Below, piece by piece: positions 1 through 7,527 of a stretch of 23,024 nt of DNA. Made by a program: the position numbers and the translations under genes. The notes beneath the pieces were generated by a model. That model saw only the letters and a list, made by a program, of their open reading frames with translations, ran no database searches and was not told the origin of the DNA. Location: positions 1 to 23,024 of the forward strand of contig DAOVYB010000003.1 in NCBI GenBank assembly GCA_030635835.1. Reading direction: 5' to 3'. How positions within the stretch are numbered: position 1 is the first letter of the stretch; every line of letters starts with the position of its first letter. This DNA is from Gammaproteobacteria bacterium (lineage in GTDB: Bacteria > Pseudomonadota > Gammaproteobacteria > UBA6429).

Positions 1-7
1 ACTTTCT

Positions 8-84
8 GCGCCTGTAGCTCATCCGGATAGAGCATCGGCCTTCTAAGCCGAGGGTAGCAGGTTCGAGTCCTGCCAGGCGCGCCA
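8..84 (+). tRNA. tRNA-Arg (anticodon TCT)
   Basis: A full cloverleaf can be folded. The acceptor stem pairs GCGCCTG (8-14) with CAGGCGC (74-80), the discriminator is G81, and the CCA end is encoded (82-84). The anticodon stem TCGGC/GCCGA encloses the loop CTTCTAA, giving anticodon TCT, which reads AGA arginine codons. The T arm carries GTTCGAGTC. It sits 32 bp upstream of tRNA-His and probably shares its transcript. In E. coli an Arg tRNA (CCG) also precedes tRNA-His, so the pairing is familiar although the isoacceptor differs. Confidence 0.97.
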
Positions 85-116
85 TATTCATTAGGTGAGC
101 CAAGTACCAGTACAAT

Positions 117-193
117 GGTGGCTGTAGCTCAGCTGGTAGAGTCCCGGATTGTGATTCCGGTCGTCGCGGGTTCGAGCCCCGTCAGCCACCCCA
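117..193 (+). tRNA. tRNA-His (anticodon GTG)
   Basis: The cloverleaf has acceptor stem GTGGCTG (118-124) pairing with CAGCCAC (183-189) and an encoded CCA (191-193). The anticodon stem CCGGA/TCCGG holds the loop TTGTGAT, giving GTG. G117 can pair with discriminator C190. This is the extra G-1 base found in bacterial tRNA-His and read by histidyl-tRNA synthetase, so the start was placed at 117. It is co-directional with tRNA-Arg and followed by a terminator-like hairpin. Confidence 0.97.
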
Positions 194-212
194 TTTTCCC
201 TAAGTATTAAAA

Positions 213-249
213 GGTTAATGTCATAACACATTAGCCTTATTTTATTTCC
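213..249 (+). terminator. Rho-independent terminator of the tRNA pair
   Basis: A 9-bp stem GGTTAATGT (213-221) pairs with ACATTAGCC (228-236), with one T-G wobble, around the loop CATAAC. It is followed by TTATTTTATTT. It lies 20 bp after the tRNA-His CCA end, where a terminator is expected. The rest of the gap up to 390 is AT-rich and shows no convincing promoter. Confidence 0.7.
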
Positions 250-390
250 CTGAAATTTCCTCATATATTAAAATAATAAGATTATTTAGGCTGATATAGT
301 GTAAGTAACTTTTAACTTTTATATACTTGAATTATACATTTATTGAGATCGTGTCAGGAGAGTTGTGGGTAAAGGAAGACCGCTAAAATT

Positions 391-1887
391 ATGATGCATT
401 TAAGTGAACAACTTGAGCTAGAGTCAGATATAACGGAATATATTAATCAATATGCCTGGATTATGGATATTCAGGCCACGCCAATTATATTATTCAATGA
501 ATCTTCAGCTGTTTTGTATGCCAACAAAGCACTTCACAACCTGCTAAATAAGGATGAAGCATTACCGACTCTTGAACAATTAAATGGGTTGTTTAGAGGA
601 GTCGCCCAGGCAGTTCTTTCAACTATTAGCGATAAAAAAGCAAAGATTTTAAATAAAGCGGTGAAGGGTAGCTCTGTTGATCAGCTAATTCCCTATAAGG
701 TTAATATCAGACCAATTATACAAGCAGGTAAATGTAAGGGAGCACTTGTATTGGTTGAAGCCGATGTTAAGCGTTTGACGAATTATTTTATTGAAGAAAA
801 ATCTATTCTGAGTGAGAAAATTTCTGCGCTTAACAGCAAACTAAAAAATACATTCAGCCTTGTAACGGCTTTGTTTGACAATAGCCCTGTAGGCATGATG
901 ATTCTGGATAAGCAGAAAAACATCATACAGATCAATAATAGTGGTGCGGCAATTCTTGATATAAAAGCTTCTACTGCTATCGGTATGTCCAGCAACCGAT
1001 TTTATACAGCTTCATGTGTGAGTGAGCATATAACGGAAATAACAATACCTGAAGAGGTTAATGCTGTTAGCTGGACAGGTGAAAAGAAAACATTAATGCG
1101 TTGCTCTGTCATTAGTGAAGGAGAAGATGAAGATATTTTTTCTGTAGAGACATTTGTTGATATTACAGAAATTGAGCAGGCAAGAATTGCCGCGGAAGAA
1201 TCAAATAAAGTTAAAACAGAATTTCTTGCAAATATGTCGCATGAGTTACGCACTCCGTTACATACAATTATGGGGTTTTCTCAATGTGGCGCGGATCCTG
1301 ATAAACAATTTGATACTGAAAAAGCATCCGATTTTTTTAATAAAATATATCATGGTGGAGAAATTCTATTAGCGCTGGTTGATAATTTATTAGATGTGGC
1401 TAAGCTGGATGCCGGCAAAGTAGTTTTTGATGCTATACCAATACAATTTGATGTGCTTGTTAAAGAAGTCGTTAAAGAATTTGAAGCCGTGGCTAGTGCC
1501 AGAGATATTAAAATTAATATCGAGATTAAAAATAATATCAAAAGCATGAACATGGATGAAATGCGTATTAAGCAAGTAGTCAGAAATATCATAAGTAATG
1601 CAGTAAAATTTTCAACGGATAAAAATGACATTAATGTAGTGATCAATCAAACCGACGAAATGATCGAGTTACAAGTTCATGATCATGGTCCCGGTATTCC
1701 TGAAAATGAGCTTGAATCAGTGTTTGATAAATTTATTCAATCAAGTCGTACTGATAGCGGGGCGGGTGGCACAGGTCTTGGCCTATCAATATGCCGTGAA
1801 ATATTAAATCAACATAATGGTGCAATATGGGCTGAAAACAGTCCGCAAGGTGGCGCTATCTTTATAGTAAACCTATATCTAAATTAA
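391..1887 (+). CDS. PAS-domain sensor histidine kinase (orphan)
   Basis: This is a 498-residue cytoplasmic-looking histidine kinase; I see no membrane segment. Residues about 20-125 look like a divergent PAS domain. A helical linker (about 125-155) leads to a second PAS domain (about 158-270). The HisKA dimerisation helix contains NMSHELRTPLH with the phospho-acceptor His284. The ATPase domain has an N box (NIISNAVKFS, about 398-407), a G1 box (DHGPGIP, from 431) and a G2 box (GAGGTGLGLS, about 457-466). All catalytic motifs are intact, so it should autophosphorylate. It ends right after the ATPase domain, with no receiver or HPt, and no response regulator is adjacent. ATG391 follows an in-frame stop at 370, so the start is at 391 or 394; the nearest Shine-Dalgarno-like GGAAG (374-378) is rather distant. 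The signal is unknown. DsrE follows after 48 bp and may be co-transcribed. Confidence 0.93.
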   Translation: MMHLSEQLELESDITEYINQYAWIMDIQATPIILFNESSAVLYANKALHNLLNKDEALPTLEQLNGLFRGVAQAVLSTISDKKAKILNKAVKGSSVDQLIPYKVNIRPIIQAGKCKGALVLVEADVKRLTNYFIEEKSILSEKISALNSKLKNTFSLVTALFDNSPVGMMILDKQKNIIQINNSGAAILDIKASTAIGMSSNRFYTASCVSEHITEITIPEEVNAVSWTGEKKTLMRCSVISEGEDEDIFSVETFVDITEIEQARIAAEESNKVKTEFLANMSHELRTPLHTIMGFSQCGADPDKQFDTEKASDFFNKIYHGGEILLALVDNLLDVAKLDAGKVVFDAIPIQFDVLVKEVVKEFEAVASARDIKINIEIKNNIKSMNMDEMRIKQVVRNIISNAVKFSTDKNDINVVINQTDEMIELQVHDHGPGIPENELESVFDKFIQSSRTDSGAGGTGLGLSICREILNQHNGAIWAENSPQGGAIFIVNLYLN

Positions 1888-1935
1888 AATAGTAGTCGAT
1901 TAATGTCATGCCATTAGAGGTGCAGGATAACTTAA

Positions 1936-2271
1936 ATGAAAGTAGCCGTAATAATTTATTCAAATGATGCAGAAACAATTTGGAATGCATTTCGCTTTGC
2001 AAACACCTGTCGAATTTATGAAGATGAAACGATGGTGTTTTTAATGGGAAAAGGTGTAGAGGCTGCATCAATTAATTCTCTAAAGTTTGATATTGAAGAA
2101 CAAATGCAATTGTTTGAAGATGAAGGTGGAAAAATAATAGGTTGCGGAGTTTGTTGTGAAACACGTAAAGATACCATGCCGGAACTTAAAGATGATCTGC
2201 AATGTTCAACCGGATCAATGCAGGACTTTTATGTAATGGTTAAAGAAAGTGACAAGGTATTAACTTTTTAA
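1936..2271 (+). CDS. DsrE/DsrF-like family protein
   Basis: This 111-residue protein has the DsrE/F-like fold pattern: an N-terminal strand (KVAVIIYSN), a helix with paired aromatic residues, a VFLMGKGVEA strand-loop, and a cysteine-bearing segment GCGVCCETR (Cys70, Cys73, Cys74). Cys25 and Cys90 are also present. In DsrE and TusD relatives, a cysteine in the corresponding loop carries persulfide in sulfur-relay and sulfur-oxidation pathways. Single-gene relatives outside dsr operons have mostly undefined roles. The Cys-x-x-Cys-Cys cluster could bind sulfur or a metal, which is inference. No dsr or tus partners are visible, so a role in the Dsr pathway is not shown. AGG at 1924-1926 precedes the ATG. 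It lies 48 bp after the histidine kinase. Confidence 0.82.
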   Translation: MKVAVIIYSNDAETIWNAFRFANTCRIYEDETMVFLMGKGVEAASINSLKFDIEEQMQLFEDEGGKIIGCGVCCETRKDTMPELKDDLQCSTGSMQDFYVMVKESDKVLTF

Positions 2272-2363
2272 ACGGAATTGTTAGTTATATAAATTGTTTC
2301 TCTAAAACTAATTTAAAAGCATCTATTTTATGGTTTTAATTTTTATTTCTGAATAGTCGCTTT

Positions 2364-2392
2364 TTGAACATTAAATTTCATGCTCTTATTAA
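2364..2392 (+). promoter_or_regulatory. Possible promoter of the 64-residue gene
   Basis: TTGAAC (2364-2369), a 17-bp spacer and TATTAA (2387-2392) form a reasonable sigma-70-like pair about 75 bp upstream of the start at 2466. The surrounding gap is very AT-rich, so chance matches are likely. Confidence 0.3.
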
Positions 2393-2465
2393 GCTTATCC
2401 GCTATCTATCTGATAATTACAAACTAAAATTGAAGTGTGGTGAATAATTTCTGGAGGTATTTGAA

Positions 2466-2660
2466 ATGGACGTTAATACAGAAATAAGCAGAGTTCAGGA
2501 ATTTGTAGATAAAGGCAATTATCATGCTGCGATTAATATTGCGATATCTGCAATGAATGATTGTAGAAAGCATGAGAATCAGGAAGGTATAGATACTTTT
2601 ATAGAAATTATGCGAGGTATTATTAATACCATGGGGGATGAGTTTGGCAGTCCTAAGTAA
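2466..2660 (+). CDS. Small helical protein of unknown function
   Basis: A 64-residue protein that I do not recognise. It is mostly helical and acidic. The stretch GNYHAAINIAISAMNDC resembles one tetratricopeptide-type helical hairpin (small residues at the usual packing positions), followed by a second amphipathic helix with FIEIMRGIINTMGDEF. There is no signal peptide or membrane segment. Coding potential is supported by a strong GGAGG (2453-2457) placed 8 bp before ATG2466 and by a clean stop 9 bp before the end of the convergent VF530 gene. It may act as a small adaptor, but that is inference. It lies 194 bp after DsrE and probably has its own promoter. Confidence 0.68.
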   Translation: MDVNTEISRVQEFVDKGNYHAAINIAISAMNDCRKHENQEGIDTFIEIMRGIINTMGDEFGSPK

Positions 2661-2669
2661 TGTTTTTAT

Positions 2670-2906
2670 CTATTTAGCCATTGTTTTCAAATAAAGAGCT
2701 TCAACTTTTTCTCTAGCCCAGGGAGTCTTGCGTAAAAATTTAAGACTGGAATTGAGGCTGGGATCATTGGTAAAGCATTTAATGTTGATTCGCTTGCCTA
2801 GCTCTTCCCAGCCATACTTTTCTTCAAGCTGAGAAACTATCATTTTAAGTGTTATGCCATGTAGTGGGTCTTGCTTACGGATTTTTTTAGACTCCTCTTC
2901 AGACAT
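2670..2906 (-). CDS. VF530 family (DUF2132) DNA-binding protein
   Basis: This 78-residue protein matches the VF530/DUF2132 family in length and signature. It has [15 protein letters not shown] near the start, then [15 protein letters not shown], and the hallmark [20 protein letters not shown] near the C-terminus. The family takes its name from a Vibrio fischeri protein of known structure and is described as a small helical DNA-binding protein; its biological role is not defined. It is the last gene of the minus-strand ybiT operon, 12 bp after the RRM gene. No clear Shine-Dalgarno is seen before its ATG, so translation may depend on coupling to the upstream gene. It converges on the 64-residue gene with a 9-bp gap and no visible terminator. 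Confidence 0.88.
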   Translation of the reverse strand: MSEEESKKIRKQDPLHGITLKMIVSQLEEKYGWEELGKRINIKCFTNDPSLNSSLKFLRKTPWAREKVEALYLKTMAK

Positions 2907-2918
2907 AATAAGTTAAAA

Positions 2919-3161
2919 TTATTTAGCTTCAGCTTTTTTAACGCGAATTTTACTACCCGCTATATCTTTACCATTGAGGCTTTTCATTGCCGCTTTGGCA
3001 TCACCTTGTTTAGGCATTTCTACAAAACCAAAGCCTTTAGATTCACCGGTTTCTTTATCCAAAACCAATGTGCAGGACTGTACACTGCCAAAAGGTTCGA
3101 ATAGAGATTTAAGTTCTGCTTCTGTTGTTGTTCTTGCAAGATTACGTATAAGTAGTTTCAT
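2919..3161 (-). CDS. Single-RRM RNA-binding protein
   Basis: This 80-residue protein is essentially one RNA recognition motif. RNP2 is LLIRNL at residues 3-8 and RNP1 is KGFGFVEM in the middle, followed by the second helix (AKAAMKSLNG) and last strand (SKIRVKKAEAK). RNP2 and RNP1 together present aromatic residues to single-stranded RNA. Similar one-RRM proteins occur in cyanobacteria and many proteobacteria, often linked to cold growth, but specific targets are usually unknown. The start is supported by AGGA just upstream. It lies 21 bp after ybiT and 12 bp before the VF530 gene, so the three are very likely one operon. Confidence 0.92.
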   Translation of the reverse strand: MKLLIRNLARTTTEAELKSLFEPFGSVQSCTLVLDKETGESKGFGFVEMPKQGDAKAAMKSLNGKDIAGSKIRVKKAEAK

Positions 3162-3182
3162 TTTCCTGGCCCTTTGGTTACT

Positions 3183-4775
3183 TTAGTCAGTTGCCTGGCT
3201 TCGTAAGTATTCTTCATAAGTACCGCTATAATTATTAATGCCAGTTGGTGATAGCTCAATAATACGTGTTGCTAATGAGGATACAAATTCTCTATCGTGA
3301 CTGACGAAAACTAATGTACCAGGGTAATTTTCTAACGCAAGATTTAATGCTTCAATAGATTCCATATCGAGGTGATTGGTTGGTTCATCAAGAACCAGGA
3401 TATTAGGTCTTTGCATCATGAGTTTGCCAAAAATCATTCGACCTTGTTCACCACCAGAAATTTTAGTTATAGATTTATCAATATCGCTTTGTGAGAATAA
3501 CATACGGCCTAGTATGGAACGGACAGACTGTTCGTCATCTTTAGGTTTTTTAAAATGACTCATCCAGTCAAATAGAGACATGTCATTGCTGAAATCACCG
3601 GAGTGATCCTGTGCATAGTAGCCAATATTGACATTCTCAGACCATTTAACCGTTCCGCTGTCTGGAGCTAAGTCATGCACAAGAGTACGTAATAATGTAG
3701 TTTTACCAATACCGTTGGGACCTATAATGGCAATTCGTTCACCGACTTCAGCTAACAGGTTGAGGCCGCTGAATAATGTTTCCCCATCATACCCCTTACT
3801 TACTTCATCAAGTTCTAAGGCAATTCGATAAAGCTTTTTGTCTTGCTCAAACCGAATAAAAGGACTTTGTCGACTTGAAGGTTTAACTTCCGTCAGTTGA
3901 ATTTTATCGAGTTGCTTGGCTCGTGAGGTAGCTTGTTTTGCTTTAGATGCATTTGCGGAAAAACGACTTACAAATGACTGTAGTTCTGCAATTTGTGCCT
4001 TTTTCTTATCATTGTCTGCATGTAGTTGTTCACGAGATTGAGTTGCGGCAGTCATATACTGATCATAATTACCCGGGAACAGACGTAGTTCACCATAATC
4101 AAGATCAGCCATGTGCGTACAAACACTGTTAAGAAAGTGACGATCATGCGAAATGATGATCATTGTGCTTTTTCGCTCGTTGATAATTTTTTCTAACCAA
4201 CGAATAGTATTAATATCAAGGTTATTGGTAGGCTCATCAAGTAACAGAATATCAGGATTAGCAAACAGGGCTTGAGCTAGTAAGACACGTAATTTCCAAC
4301 CTGGAGCAACGGCACTCATTAAGCCTGAGTGTTGTTCTTCAGGGATCTCAAGACCTAATAATAATTCACCAGCACGAGACTCTGCGGTGTAGCCATCAAG
4401 TTCAGCAAATTCAACTTCAAGTTCGGCAACTTTCATGCCTTCTTCTTCACTCATGTCGGGCAAAGAATAAATACGGTCACGTTCCTGTTTAACTTCCCAA
4501 AGACGCGCATCACCCATAATAACGGTATCTAAAACTGTATATTCTTCAAAAGCGAATTGATCCTGACCTAATTTACCAAGGCTTTCATTTTCATCAATGG
4601 TAAAATTTCCTGAAGTTGGTTCGAGATCACCACCAAGTATTTTCATAAAAGTGGATTTACCACAGCCATTGGCACCAATCAGGCCGTAGCGATTGCCGTT
4701 GCCAAATTTTGCTGAAATGTTTTCGAATAAGGGCTTTGCCCCAAATTGCATGGTGATATTTGCTGTTGTAATCAA
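3183..4775 (-). CDS. ybiT: ABC-F family ATPase YbiT
   Basis: A 530-residue soluble tandem ABC ATPase of the ABC-F class, which acts at the ribosomal E site rather than in transport. NBD1 has Walker [10 protein letters not shown] (Lys40) and [11 protein letters not shown] (Asp180, Glu181), with the unusual VAPGWKLRV in place of a canonical signature, as in YbiT. NBD2 has GPNGIGKTT (Lys358), the signature SGGEQ (439-443) and [11 protein letters not shown] (Asp462, Glu463). Between them lies the charged P-site tRNA interaction linker (about 245-300). The length equals that recalled for E. coli YbiT, and [12 protein letters not shown] and [15 protein letters not shown] are typical. The start is TTG at 4775. 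The first ATG is nine codons in and would remove the first strand, so TTG is preferred. It leads the operon with the RRM and VF530 genes. Confidence 0.96.
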   Translation of the reverse strand: MITTANITMQFGAKPLFENISAKFGNGNRYGLIGANGCGKSTFMKILGGDLEPTSGNFTIDENESLGKLGQDQFAFEEYTVLDTVIMGDARLWEVKQERDRIYSLPDMSEEEGMKVAELEVEFAELDGYTAESRAGELLLGLEIPEEQHSGLMSAVAPGWKLRVLLAQALFANPDILLLDEPTNNLDINTIRWLEKIINERKSTMIIISHDRHFLNSVCTHMADLDYGELRLFPGNYDQYMTAATQSREQLHADNDKKKAQIAELQSFVSRFSANASKAKQATSRAKQLDKIQLTEVKPSSRQSPFIRFEQDKKLYRIALELDEVSKGYDGETLFSGLNLLAEVGERIAIIGPNGIGKTTLLRTLVHDLAPDSGTVKWSENVNIGYYAQDHSGDFSNDMSLFDWMSHFKKPKDDEQSVRSILGRMLFSQSDIDKSITKISGGEQGRMIFGKLMMQRPNILVLDEPTNHLDMESIEALNLALENYPGTLVFVSHDREFVSSLATRIIELSPTGINNYSGTYEEYLRSQATD

Positions 4776-5083
4776 GGAAATAGTCCAGTGTTTAAGTTTA
4801 ACTAAAAAGGGCGCGCATTATGCCACAGAGCTGCTCGCCATACACCTAACAATATGCCTAATAAAAGCAATATTATTGAGATTAATCCGAACCAATTATT
4901 TTTAAACCAGGTAAAAATTTTTGTCGTTTTTATTAATTATGCATAAAAATAAAATTTACAATTATATTGATTCAGAGCATGGTGAAAGTGTAAATATGTT
5001 CTATTGTTATTAATATAAGTGCAGGTGTTTTAATAAAGTAACACTTATTTTGTTATTACTAATGTAAAAGTAAGGAGGTTATT
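4776..5083. other. 308-bp divergent intergenic region
   Basis: This AT-rich gap separates ybiT (minus) from the HMA-fold gene (plus). On the minus strand CATAAT followed by GCGCGC (about 4810-4825) could be the ybiT -10 and discriminator, but no good -35 is seen. A 7-bp inverted repeat ATAAGTG (5015-5021)/CACTTAT (5042-5048) lies about 35 bp before the HMA start and could be an operator. A strong AGGAGG (about 5073-5078) serves that gene. The minus strand also has an open frame for a tryptophan-flanked hydrophobic peptide, described under findings. Confidence 0.4.
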
Positions 5084-5317
5084 ATGGACACTAAAATGAC
5101 AGATATCACGCTCCACATTGATGAAAATACGACACATAATGAACGTGAAGCCTTTAGAGATGTTTTATTAAATATGAATGGCGTTATGGCTGCGGACTGT
5201 CATGATGACAAACCACATTTAATGGTTATTGAGTATAATCCTGACACAATTAATTCAACTGCGTTTGTTAGCATGGCCAGCCAAAAAGGCTATCATGCTG
5301 AATTGGTTGGTCTTTAG
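5084..5317 (+). CDS. Small HMA-fold protein lacking the CxxC motif
   Basis: This 77-residue protein has the beta-alpha-beta-beta-alpha-beta pattern of heavy-metal-associated (HMA) domains: a strand TDITLHI, a helix NEREAFRDVLLNMNGV, strands MAADCHD and LMVIEYNPDTI, a helix STAFVSMASQKGY and a last strand HAELVGL. In metal chaperones and P-type ATPase N-domains the loop after strand 1 carries CxxC. Here that loop reads DENTTHNER and the only cysteine is Cys39, so ordinary soft-metal binding is unlikely. His12, His18, His40 and Asp41 are present, but a metal site is speculation. It may be a protein-interaction or regulatory version of the fold. A near-perfect AGGAGG precedes the ATG, suggesting strong translation. 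It stands alone, with no ATPase or efflux gene nearby. Confidence 0.72.
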   Translation: MDTKMTDITLHIDENTTHNEREAFRDVLLNMNGVMAADCHDDKPHLMVIEYNPDTINSTAFVSMASQKGYHAELVGL

Positions 5318-5343
5318 GCTTTTTTTCTTTAACTTTATATAGC

Positions 5344-5375
5344 TGAATAAAGGAGAGTTTTTTCTCTTTTATTCA
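5344..5375. terminator. Hairpin between convergent genes
   Basis: A 12-bp stem TGAATAAAGGAG (5344-5355) pairs with CTCTTTTATTCA (5364-5375), with one G-T wobble, around an 8-base loop. It sits between the ends of the HMA-fold gene and the NYN gene, where a bidirectional terminator is expected. There is no T-run on either side of the stem, so it may instead protect RNA ends. Confidence 0.45.
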
Positions 5376-5399
5376 TGCTATATATTAACTGATGATATT

Positions 5400-5873
5400 T
5401 TATAGCAATAAGTTTTTTTCAATTGGATGATAAAGGCTTGCCGCATCGATTAATGAGTTAGCTGTGAGAGCAGGAACACCATAGACTTCAGTCTTCACAT
5501 TATAATCGGTAGAGATCTTTTTTAGTAACAGATCAAAATCGCCATCGCCGGAAAGCAAAACAACAGTATCCACATCTTTTGCTGCTTCCATAATGTCGAT
5601 TGTTATGCCTACGTCCCAGTCACCTTTGGCTGAGCCATCACGGCGTTGTATATAGGGTTTAAGTTTTACCTCAAACCCTATATGTTTCAATGCATCCTGA
5701 AATTTTATTTGTGAGTCATCATTCCTGGCAATTGCGTATGCAGTTGCAGAAACAATCTCACCTTCAACACTTAATTGTTGCCAGAATTTTCTATAATTGA
5801 ACTGACGACCATATGCATCACGTGTGGTGTAATAGATATTTTGCACATCAACAAAAATAGCAATTTTTTTCAT
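5400..5873 (-). CDS. NYN domain (LabA/DUF88-like) predicted ribonuclease
   Basis: A 157-residue single-domain NYN (PIN-like) protein. The acidic residues expected for metal-dependent RNA cleavage are visible: Asp9 in IFVDVQN, Asp85, Asp87 and Asp93 in GDWDVGITIDIM, and Asp110, Asp112 and Asp114 in LSGDGDFDLLL. The LSGDGDF motif is diagnostic of LabA/YaiL-like NYN proteins. It follows rhlE after only 18 bp, so the pair is likely an operon joining a helicase and a putative nuclease. That functional link is inference from position. No strong Shine-Dalgarno is seen before its ATG. Substrates of this subfamily are mostly unknown; LabA itself affects circadian output in cyanobacteria. Confidence 0.88.
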   Translation of the reverse strand: MKKIAIFVDVQNIYYTTRDAYGRQFNYRKFWQQLSVEGEIVSATAYAIARNDDSQIKFQDALKHIGFEVKLKPYIQRRDGSAKGDWDVGITIDIMEAAKDVDTVVLLSGDGDFDLLLKKISTDYNVKTEVYGVPALTANSLIDAASLYHPIEKNLLL

Positions 5874-5891
5874 AGCAGTGAAGTCAGATTT

Positions 5892-7259
5892 TTAACGGTT
5901 ACCTGATTGCGAACGATTTTGATTGTTATTACGTCGAGTTTTATTAGCTTTTGCCCATGGTGATTGTGATTTATTGCCAGAAGAACGATCAGTCGATTGT
6001 TTATTCTCATCTGATCTTTTAGCGGTAGAATTTCTGTTTGAATTATTCCCGCCATTTCGTCTTCTTGGTTGTTGCTGTCTACCGCCACGACCATTTTGAA
6101 TGGGTTCTGCTTTGATTGATGGATCAACATCGTAACCTTCAGTTGTGATCTTCGGAATTTCACTTTTTGTCAGACGTTCAATGTCTTTGAGTAATTTTAG
6201 TTCATCTACACAAACTAAAGACATTGCTTCACCTTCATTACCCGCACGTCCGGTACGGCCGATTCGATGAACATAATCTTCTGCAACATTTGGTAATTCA
6301 AAATTAACCACATGAGGAAGTTGATCAATATCAATGCCACGGGCTGCGATATCCGTTGCAACTAAAACACGTACTTTGCCCGATTTAAAGTCGGCAAGGG
6401 CTTTTGTTCGTGCGCCCTGACTTTTATTGCCATGAATGGCCGATGACGAAATCCCATCTTTGCCTAACTGCTCTGCTAATCGATTGGCACCGTGTTTCGT
6501 TCGGGTAAAGACGAGAACCTGTTTCCAGTTTTTAGAACCTATCAAAAATGAAAGTAATTCACGTTTACGGCCTTTATCTACGTGATGCACAACCTGTTCG
6601 ATACGTTCTGCTGTTGTATTTATTTGTGCAACTTCAATCAGAGCAGGGTTATTCAGAAGATTATTAGCTAATTTCTTAATATCATTTGAGAAGGTCGCAG
6701 AGAAAAGTAATGTCTGTTTCTCTTTTGGTAATAATGCGAGGACTTTTTTAATGTCATGAATAAAGCCCATATCGAGCATACGATCAGCTTCATCTAGTAC
6801 TAAAATATCAATTTTAGATAGATCGGCTGATCGCTGGCTGACATGATCAAGTAAGCGACCCGGTGTAGCAACTAAAATATCGAGCCCTTTAATGAGTTTC
6901 ATTTTTTGCGGATTGATACTAACACCACCAAAAACAACAGCGGATTTAAGTGGCAGGTGGCGACCGTAAGTTTGTACACTTTCATGTACTTGTGCAGCTA
7001 ATTCGCGAGTAGGTGTCAGTATTAGACAACGAAGAGGGCGACGACCTTTATGGGGTTTAGCTGTATCCATTAATCGTTGTAATAATGGCAGTGTGAAACC
7101 GGCAGTTTTACCTGTGCCTGTTTGTGCGCCACCCATTAAATCGCGTCCTTCCAATACCAGAGGGATAGCTTGTTGCTGAATTGGGGTGGGTGATGTATAG
7201 CCTTTTTCGGATACAGCACGAAGTATTTCGGCCGACAGACCGAGTGAGTCAAATGACAT
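5892..7259 (-). CDS. rhlE: DEAD-box RNA helicase RhlE
   Basis: This 455-residue ATP-dependent RNA helicase has all core motifs in order: the Q motif ([11 protein letters not shown], about 23-33), motif I AQTGTGKT (Lys51), PTRELA (83-88), TPGR (132-135), DEAD (156-159), SAT (187-189), ARGIDID (306-312) and [10 protein letters not shown] (331-340). The short N-terminus (MSFDSLGLS) and the absence of a DbpA or CsdA C-terminal domain fit RhlE. After about residue 385 comes a low-complexity tail rich in Arg, Asn, Gln and Ser, which in RhlE-type proteins gives extra RNA binding. RhlE is linked to ribosome assembly and RNA decay, often in the cold. GGAG precedes the ATG by 10 bp, and a leader of about 160 nt with hairpins lies upstream. 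Confidence 0.95.
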   Translation of the reverse strand: MSFDSLGLSAEILRAVSEKGYTSPTPIQQQAIPLVLEGRDLMGGAQTGTGKTAGFTLPLLQRLMDTAKPHKGRRPLRCLILTPTRELAAQVHESVQTYGRHLPLKSAVVFGGVSINPQKMKLIKGLDILVATPGRLLDHVSQRSADLSKIDILVLDEADRMLDMGFIHDIKKVLALLPKEKQTLLFSATFSNDIKKLANNLLNNPALIEVAQINTTAERIEQVVHHVDKGRKRELLSFLIGSKNWKQVLVFTRTKHGANRLAEQLGKDGISSSAIHGNKSQGARTKALADFKSGKVRVLVATDIAARGIDIDQLPHVVNFELPNVAEDYVHRIGRTGRAGNEGEAMSLVCVDELKLLKDIERLTKSEIPKITTEGYDVDPSIKAEPIQNGRGGRQQQPRRRNGGNNSNRNSTAKRSDENKQSTDRSSGNKSQSPWAKANKTRRNNNQNRSQSGNR

Positions 7260-7421
7260 GAAAATTTGTTCTCCAAATTATGAGGATCGGCCTACCCAAT
7301 ACTTTACTGTATGGGACGGTCTAGGCGAAAACTTAACTAGCGTGTTTCGAGGCGAATCTGGAAGGATTACCGCGTTTTAAAAGGTGCAGACCGAGGTGCA
7401 CCGGATTGTAAGTGTAAATTT
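7260..7421 (-). promoter_or_regulatory. Structured 5' leader of rhlE
   Basis: If transcription starts near 7421, the rhlE leader is about 160 nt. It holds a perfect 6-bp stem GGTGCA/TGCACC (7402-7397 with 7388-7383) that is followed in the RNA by TTTT, which resembles a weak terminator about 20 nt from the start. A second hairpin CCCATAC...GTATTGGG, with one bulged base, lies at about 7294-7314. GGAG for rhlE is at the 3' end. Function is inferred; no known riboswitch was recognised. The rest of the 438-bp gap between rhlE and cspA is covered by the promoter entries. Confidence 0.45.
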
Positions 7422-7427
7422 GAGCGC

Positions 7428-7433
7428 ATTATA
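7428..7433 (-). promoter_or_regulatory. Probable rhlE promoter -10 box
   Basis: On the minus strand a consensus TATAAT is followed directly by GCGCTC, a GC-rich discriminator. No good -35 is seen at 16-18 bp, where the sequence is C-rich and then T-rich. The call therefore rests on the perfect -10 box and its position. Confidence 0.45.
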
Positions 7434-7527
7434 TAGGAAGTTTTTGTAAAAAGGGGGAATGAATTAAATATCTTTCAATATAAATAAGGCTTTTATCCAT
7501 AATTGCTTTGCAAGAATCAGGCTAAGT

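Noticed and set aside
1..390. tRNA pair considered as an integration site for a genomic island
   Set aside because: No integrase, no duplicated tRNA 3' end and no abrupt composition change is seen downstream within the window.
5084..5317. Calling the HMA-fold protein a copper or mercury chaperone
   Set aside because: The CxxC motif required for that role is absent and no metal transport gene is adjacent.
5870..6163. Overlapping frame inside the rhlE C-terminal tail
   Set aside because: It is a frame shadow of the low-complexity Arg/Asn/Gln-rich tail, with no supporting start signal.
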